Part shown: positions 60,787-64,000 of the stretch, piece after piece
How positions within the stretch are numbered: position 1 is the stretch's first letter
Layout: each line of letters opens with the position of its first letter
Assembly (NCBI RefSeq): GCF_004343605.1
Contig: NZ_POSF01000015.1
Span: 1 to 64,000 of the forward strand
Length of the DNA: 64,000 nt
Reading direction: 5' to 3'
From: Dehalobacter sp. 12DCB1
Lineage (GTDB): Bacteria; Bacillota; Desulfitobacteriia; Desulfitobacteriales; Syntrophobotulaceae
Made by a program: the position numbers and the translations under genes
Notes under the pieces: model-generated
Database searches by the model: none
Told to the model about the DNA's origin: nothing
What the model saw: only the letters and a program-made list of their open reading frames with translations

Positions 60787-61905
60787 TTAGAAGTCTCCAG
60801 TGGTAACTGCAGCTTGTTCAAATGTGGCCATTTCATCAGCGACTTTAAGGGCTGCCTCGACCATCGGGAACATCAAGGCGGCACCTGTGCCTTCTCCAAG
60901 TCTCATATGGAAGTCAAGTCTAGGTTTGAGCCCAAGCTGATGAAGAGCTAGATGCTGTCCAAGCTCTTCTGAACTATGAGAAGCAATCATATAGGAAGTG
61001 GATAGGGGTGCCAGTTTTGCTGCGGTTATTGCTGCAGCAGATGAAATGATGCCATCGAGGATAATCGGTACATGTTGATAGGAAGCTTCGAGGATTGCTC
61101 CAACGAGCGCAGCAATTTCGAGTCCACCAATTTTAGCCAGGGTATCAATCGGCGAGGCAGGGTCACACTGATTAATTTCGATTGCGCATTTAATCACGTT
61201 TTGCTTATTAATCAGGGCATCATCTTTTAAGCCCGTTCCGCGGCCAGTAACATCCTCAACAGAGTGACCGGTAAACACAGAGATTAAGGCAGCGCTCGGT
61301 GTTGTATTGCCAATACCGACTTCACCTGTTGCTAACAGATTAACACCAGAGTCAATCGCATTGGCGGCAATCCTTGCACCAGTCAGTATTGCAAGTATGG
61401 CCTCTTGACGGGTCATTGCCGGTCCTTTCGCCATATTGTCTGTTCCGTTTTTAACCCGGTAGGCCATAAGTTCAGGAGCGTCGAATGGGGTGGCAATGCC
61501 GATATCCGTACAAATAACATCTGCTCCGGCGTTCCGGGCGAGGACATTGATGCCTGCACCGCCATTTAGGTAACTATAGAACATTTGTTTCGTGATTTCC
61601 TGAGGTGCAGCACTGACGCCTTCGACGACAACACCATGATCTCCGGCCATAAGCAGGACTGCTTTTTTATTGATTTGGGGGTGTGTAGTGCCAAATATGC
61701 CTGCGAGCTGTTGTGCAATATCCTCTAAGACACCTAAGCTTCCGAGGGGCTTAATTTTCGCATCTACACGGCTTTTCATACCTGCCAAAGCTTCCTGATC
61801 GAGCGCTTTGATTCCGCCCATCAGTTCTTGTAACGCAGTTTCAAGTTCCTGCCCAGTCGCATTTTTCAGATTTTCCAAACCATGAAATTTTGTAAGGCTG
61901 CTCAT
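60787..61905 (-). CDS. cobT: nicotinate-nucleotide-dimethylbenzimidazole phosphoribosyltransferase
   Basis: 372 residues, a little longer than the usual 350. It activates dimethylbenzimidazole or another lower ligand for cobalamin. Family blocks: VLLMAGDHGVVVEGVSAAPQEITKQMF, FNGGAG-like YSYLNGGAGINVLAR, ATGEVGIGNTTPSAAL, GRGTGLKDD and the C-terminal GEGTGAALMFPMVEAAL. ATG 61905 follows GGAGGTTTTTTAA. A cobalamin riboswitch and terminator precede it on the same strand, so its expression is B12-repressed. Confidence 0.95.
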   Translation of the reverse strand: MSSLTKFHGLENLKNATGQELETALQELMGGIKALDQEALAGMKSRVDAKIKPLGSLGVLEDIAQQLAGIFGTTHPQINKKAVLLMAGDHGVVVEGVSAAPQEITKQMFYSYLNGGAGINVLARNAGADVICTDIGIATPFDAPELMAYRVKNGTDNMAKGPAMTRQEAILAILTGARIAANAIDSGVNLLATGEVGIGNTTPSAALISVFTGHSVEDVTGRGTGLKDDALINKQNVIKCAIEINQCDPASPIDTLAKIGGLEIAALVGAILEASYQHVPIILDGIISSAAAITAAKLAPLSTSYMIASHSSEELGQHLALHQLGLKPRLDFHMRLGEGTGAALMFPMVEAALKVADEMATFEQAAVTTGDF

Positions 61906-61956
61906 TTAAAAAACCTCCAATTAAATAAAATTATTTGTTAGGCCATCCGTAGCCGA

Positions 61957-62001
61957 TAAAAAATAAAACCCCACCACAAATTTTCTTGTGGTCGGGATTT
62001 T
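61957..62001 (-). terminator. expression-platform terminator of the cobT riboswitch
   Basis: On the minus strand TCCCGACCACAA pairs with TTGTGGTGGGGTTTT and is followed by ATTTTTT (down to about 61957). It lies between aptamer and cobT start. Confidence 0.8.
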
Positions 62002-62046
62002 GCCGTCATCACCGCCGCTTTCCATTACCCAGGAAAGACTTTTACC

Positions 62047-62197
62047 TCTTAGGCAGGCCTCCTGACTCAGACTCAAACGTCCTGAACGCACCTTCCCAGC
62101 ATACGCCAGTGGATCAGCGGGGACTCGTCTATACAGTGGTGGGTCCGTATCGGATTAGACCGATTTTCCTATTCTCCCCTTAGTGGGGCACCTAAGA
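62047..62197 (-). ncRNA. cobalamin riboswitch
   Basis: The minus strand shows the B12-aptamer core: P1 TCTTAGG (62191-62197) pairing with CCTAAGA (62047-62053), GGACCCACCACTGTATAG, CCACTGGCG, GCTGGGAAGG and the B12-box GAGTCAGGAGGCCTGCC (62053-62069). The downstream terminator suggests transcriptional repression by cobalamin of cobT. The opposite-strand methyltransferase gene starts from its own promoter beyond it. Confidence 0.93.
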
Positions 62198-62322
62198 TTG
62201 TATACATATATTCAACTTCTATTAAGATAACGAAAATCATAAATAAAGTCAAGTCAAATTAATTTTTAATAATCGCTCAATCTGGCAATTGCTGTTAAAT
62301 AATGGTTATTTACAATAATATA

Positions 62323-62331
62323 TGGTATAAT
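62323..62331 (+). promoter_or_regulatory. extended -10 promoter of the MtrH-type gene
   Basis: TGGTATAAT is a TGn-extended -10, about 40 bp before the ATG at 62370, and divergent from the riboswitch-controlled cobT. Confidence 0.45.
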
Positions 62332-62369
62332 ACGATTGCTAAATCATCCAAAGAGATATTGGAGAAAAA

Positions 62370-63323
62370 ATGTTTAAATATGACTTAACACCAAAAGTTT
62401 GCCGTATCTGTGACATGATTATCGGTGGCCAACCTGGAGATAATCCGCCTCTGCTTATATCCTCAATATTTCATAACGGAGACCGTATTCTAGAAAGCCG
62501 CCGTGACAGGAAATTTGATCGTGAAAAAGCCCGTTTATACATTCTCAGGCAGGAAGAGCTGTCCGATCAGACAGGGATACCTGCCATAGTCGCTATGACA
62601 GCGGTTTCCGCAGATGAGATGAAGGAATATATTGATTTTTACCTTACAATCAGCAACCGCCCTTTTGCTATTGACATTTGGGGCGAAAAAGCGCGTCTTG
62701 ATACGGCAGAATATGCTGCCAGCCTTGGTATTCAGGACAAAATTTTATATAACAGCATTACACCTTGGGATAAAGACATGATCGGCCAGGCAGCGGTATT
62801 AAAAGAATTGGGAATCAAACACGTGGTCCTGCAGGTCTTCGATGAAACGAACCAGACTCCTTCCGGCAGGGTACAGGCATGCCGTGAAATGCTGACAGCC
62901 ATTGGAGCAAAAGATTTTTCCTCAGTCTTAATCGATACGACCGTAATGAATCTTCCGTCTATTTCTTTTTCAGCCCTGGCAGGTAAACAAATCAAAGCGG
63001 AAACCGGCTGGCCGGTTGGATCAGCCCCTGCTAATGGGACGTATATGTGGAAAGAAAGCCGGGAAATGTGGGGTGGGGAAGGCTTTTCCGCCATAAATGC
63101 TGCAGTGCATGCAGTATCGGCCGTCCTGTGGAGCGATTTCCTATTTTATGGGCCGATCAAAGGGGCGCCAAGCGTACTGCCTGCTGTAGCTGCAGCTTCG
63201 CTGATGGTTTCTACCTTAGCATATGATGAAAGCGGGGAGCTGCCGGCTAGTCCAACACATCCGCTGTATAGATTTTATGGTGATTTTGCTCAGAAACTGA
63301 CAGAATTTGATAAAACCAAATAA
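62370..63323 (+). CDS. MtrH-family corrinoid:tetrahydrofolate methyltransferase
   Basis: 317 residues of the tetrahydromethanopterin S-methyltransferase subunit H / MtgA family. Typical: ICDMIIGGQPGDNPPLLISSIFHNGDRIL at the N-terminus, IDIWGEKARLDTAEYAASLGI, VLIDTTVMNLPSI and a C-terminal YGPIKGAPSVLPAVAAASLM. In bacteria such enzymes move methyl groups from a corrinoid protein to tetrahydrofolate, for example in glycine-betaine or O-demethylation pathways. No corrinoid protein or MttB partner is in the window. ATG 62370 follows TTGGAGAAAAA. Its position beside B12-regulated cobT fits a corrinoid-dependent role. Confidence 0.88.
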   Translation: MFKYDLTPKVCRICDMIIGGQPGDNPPLLISSIFHNGDRILESRRDRKFDREKARLYILRQEELSDQTGIPAIVAMTAVSADEMKEYIDFYLTISNRPFAIDIWGEKARLDTAEYAASLGIQDKILYNSITPWDKDMIGQAAVLKELGIKHVVLQVFDETNQTPSGRVQACREMLTAIGAKDFSSVLIDTTVMNLPSISFSALAGKQIKAETGWPVGSAPANGTYMWKESREMWGGEGFSAINAAVHAVSAVLWSDFLFYGPIKGAPSVLPAVAAASLMVSTLAYDESGELPASPTHPLYRFYGDFAQKLTEFDKTK

Positions 63324-63364
63324 AACACAGTTATTGTACATTTTGTAAGTGAATGTATAGGACA

Positions 63365-63420
63365 ACAGCTCCTTTCTGAAGTGATCCTGTTAAGGATACT
63401 GCCTGGAAGGAGCTGTTTAT
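63365..63420 (+). terminator. terminator after the MtrH-type gene
   Basis: ACAGCTCCTT (63365-63374) pairs with AAGGAGCTGT (63407-63416) followed by TTATATATT; an internal ATCCT/AGGAT stem is also present. Confidence 0.7.
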
Positions 63421-63531
63421 ATATTTGTATATTAGAAATTATTTCCAATATTCCACAAGGAGTAATTTTTGACTATACATTTCCATATATTGGTACTGGT
63501 GTTGTAATCGGATAAAAGTGAGGGCAATAAT

Positions 63532-64000
63532 ATGATTGCAAAATACGGAATCTTAATAGGGATAGCTTGTGGTACTGCTTTAGGAACCATTTTAGGAGCA
63601 GTGATCATAATATGCTTCGGCACATTTGAAACGTTTTTGTCTAAAACACTTTATCAGGTAAAACAGTTAAATGCCAGACAAATATGGGGAATATTTATCG
63701 CACTTATCGCAATATTTATTGGCTTTTATTTCTGTGAGGAGTTATTTCTAGGCAATCTTGTAGGGATAAATACAGATCATTTAGGTGTCTTTGCTCAAAT
63801 TCTTCAAGCACCCGTATTTCAAGGGATGAGAATCGTCCTATATATTTTATTATGGTTGTTAATGATTAAGCTGCCGTTTCTAAGTTTTAAAACAATTGGC
63901 GTTAAAACACCTTACGGTGAGCTTAGTATGGAGGCTATATTGTCTGAGTCTTCCGTTATAAAAAATGCCATGTTGAATGAAATCAGTGTCGCCTTGATGG
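63532..64000 (+). CDS. membrane protein, truncated by window end
   Basis: The frame starts at ATG 63532 (MIAKYGILIGIACGTALGTI...) with GTGAGGGCAATAAT upstream and stays open for at least 156 codons to the window end. Three membrane helices are evident (about 5-27, 49-68, 100-117), followed by a region starting KTIGVKTPYGELSMEAILS that is probably soluble. AT-rich. No family is recognised; the C-terminus is outside the window. Confidence 0.65.
   Translation, partial: MIAKYGILIGIACGTALGTILGAVIIICFGTFETFLSKTLYQVKQLNARQIWGIFIALIAIFIGFYFCEELFLGNLVGINTDHLGVFAQILQAPVFQGMRIVLYILLWLLMIKLPFLSFKTIGVKTPYGELSMEAILSESSVIKNAMLNEISVALM

Noticed and set aside
1-64000. CRISPR arrays, tRNA or rRNA genes
   Set aside because: No regularly spaced direct repeats and no recognisable tRNA cloverleaf or rRNA sequence were seen in reading; a full computational scan was not possible.

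Overview
The window looks like a chromosome segment of an anaerobic, motile, spore-forming Firmicute of the Desulfitobacterium/Dehalobacter/Desulfosporosinus type (Peptococcaceae in the broad sense). The reasons are a GerW/YtfJ sporulation gene, MotAB and CheV, indolepyruvate:ferredoxin oxidoreductase, a B12-riboswitch-controlled cobT beside an MtrH-type corrinoid methyltransferase, strong AGGAGG ribosome binding sites, consensus TTGACA/TATAAT promoters and mid-40s GC. The genus is an inference from gene content, not from a marker gene.

Layout. 0-3 kb is accessory: an IS110-family element, the AT-rich tail of a probable polymorphic toxin with a candidate immunity gene, then about 660 bp with no credible gene that is packed with long hairpins (2240-2905). 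3-20 kb is mostly housekeeping: a YlmH-type S4 protein, a His-rich protein, an NlpC/P60 endopeptidase, a lipase-like hydrolase, a membrane-anchored 5'-nucleotidase, an SbcD/SbcC-like (YhaO/YhaN-like) pair that has lost catalytic residues in both subunits, mutY, a permease, a PilZ protein, an XRE-cupin regulator with an acyl-CoA synthetase, and the agmatine-to-putrescine pair aguA-aguB. 20-22 kb holds a textbook c-di-GMP-I riboswitch and terminator in front of a GGDEF/HD-GYP protein.

22.3-28.2 kb is AT-rich and contains a complete ComQXPA-type quorum-sensing cassette in the order X-Q-P-A. Its ComP-like kinase has Leu where the phosphoacceptor His is expected. The cassette is bracketed by a direct repeat that copies part of the 3' end of the neighbouring ACT-ACT-metallo-beta-lactamase gene. 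28-46 kb returns to core metabolism and envelope genes: that hydrolase, a PEGA-deacetylase, a CWB2/HtrA-type protease, an ABC exporter, cysteine synthase, an IMP dehydrogenase, the iorA-iorB-paaK operon, another acyl-CoA ligase, adenine deaminase and an EAL-HDOD protein.

46.7-47.8 kb carries a small gene behind a consensus promoter, then two foldback repeats; part of one recurs at 55.66 kb. 47.8-64 kb encodes a DbpA/YxiN helicase, CheV, YtfJ, two tandem topoisomerase III paralogues, a NYN/PIN-type protein, a 7TM-PAS-GGDEF protein, motAB, a secreted protein of unknown role, cobT with its cobalamin riboswitch, the MtrH-type methyltransferase and a truncated membrane protein.

Two themes connect the genes. 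The first is cyclic-di-GMP and motility control: the riboswitch, GGDEF/HD-GYP, PilZ, GGDEF, EAL-HDOD, MotAB and CheV. The second is anaerobic amino-acid, acyl-CoA and corrinoid C1 metabolism. The best leads for something new are the co-degenerate SbcD/SbcC-like pair, the ComXQPA cassette with its atypical kinase, and the hairpin-rich locus at 2.2-2.9 kb. No rRNA, tRNA or CRISPR array was seen.
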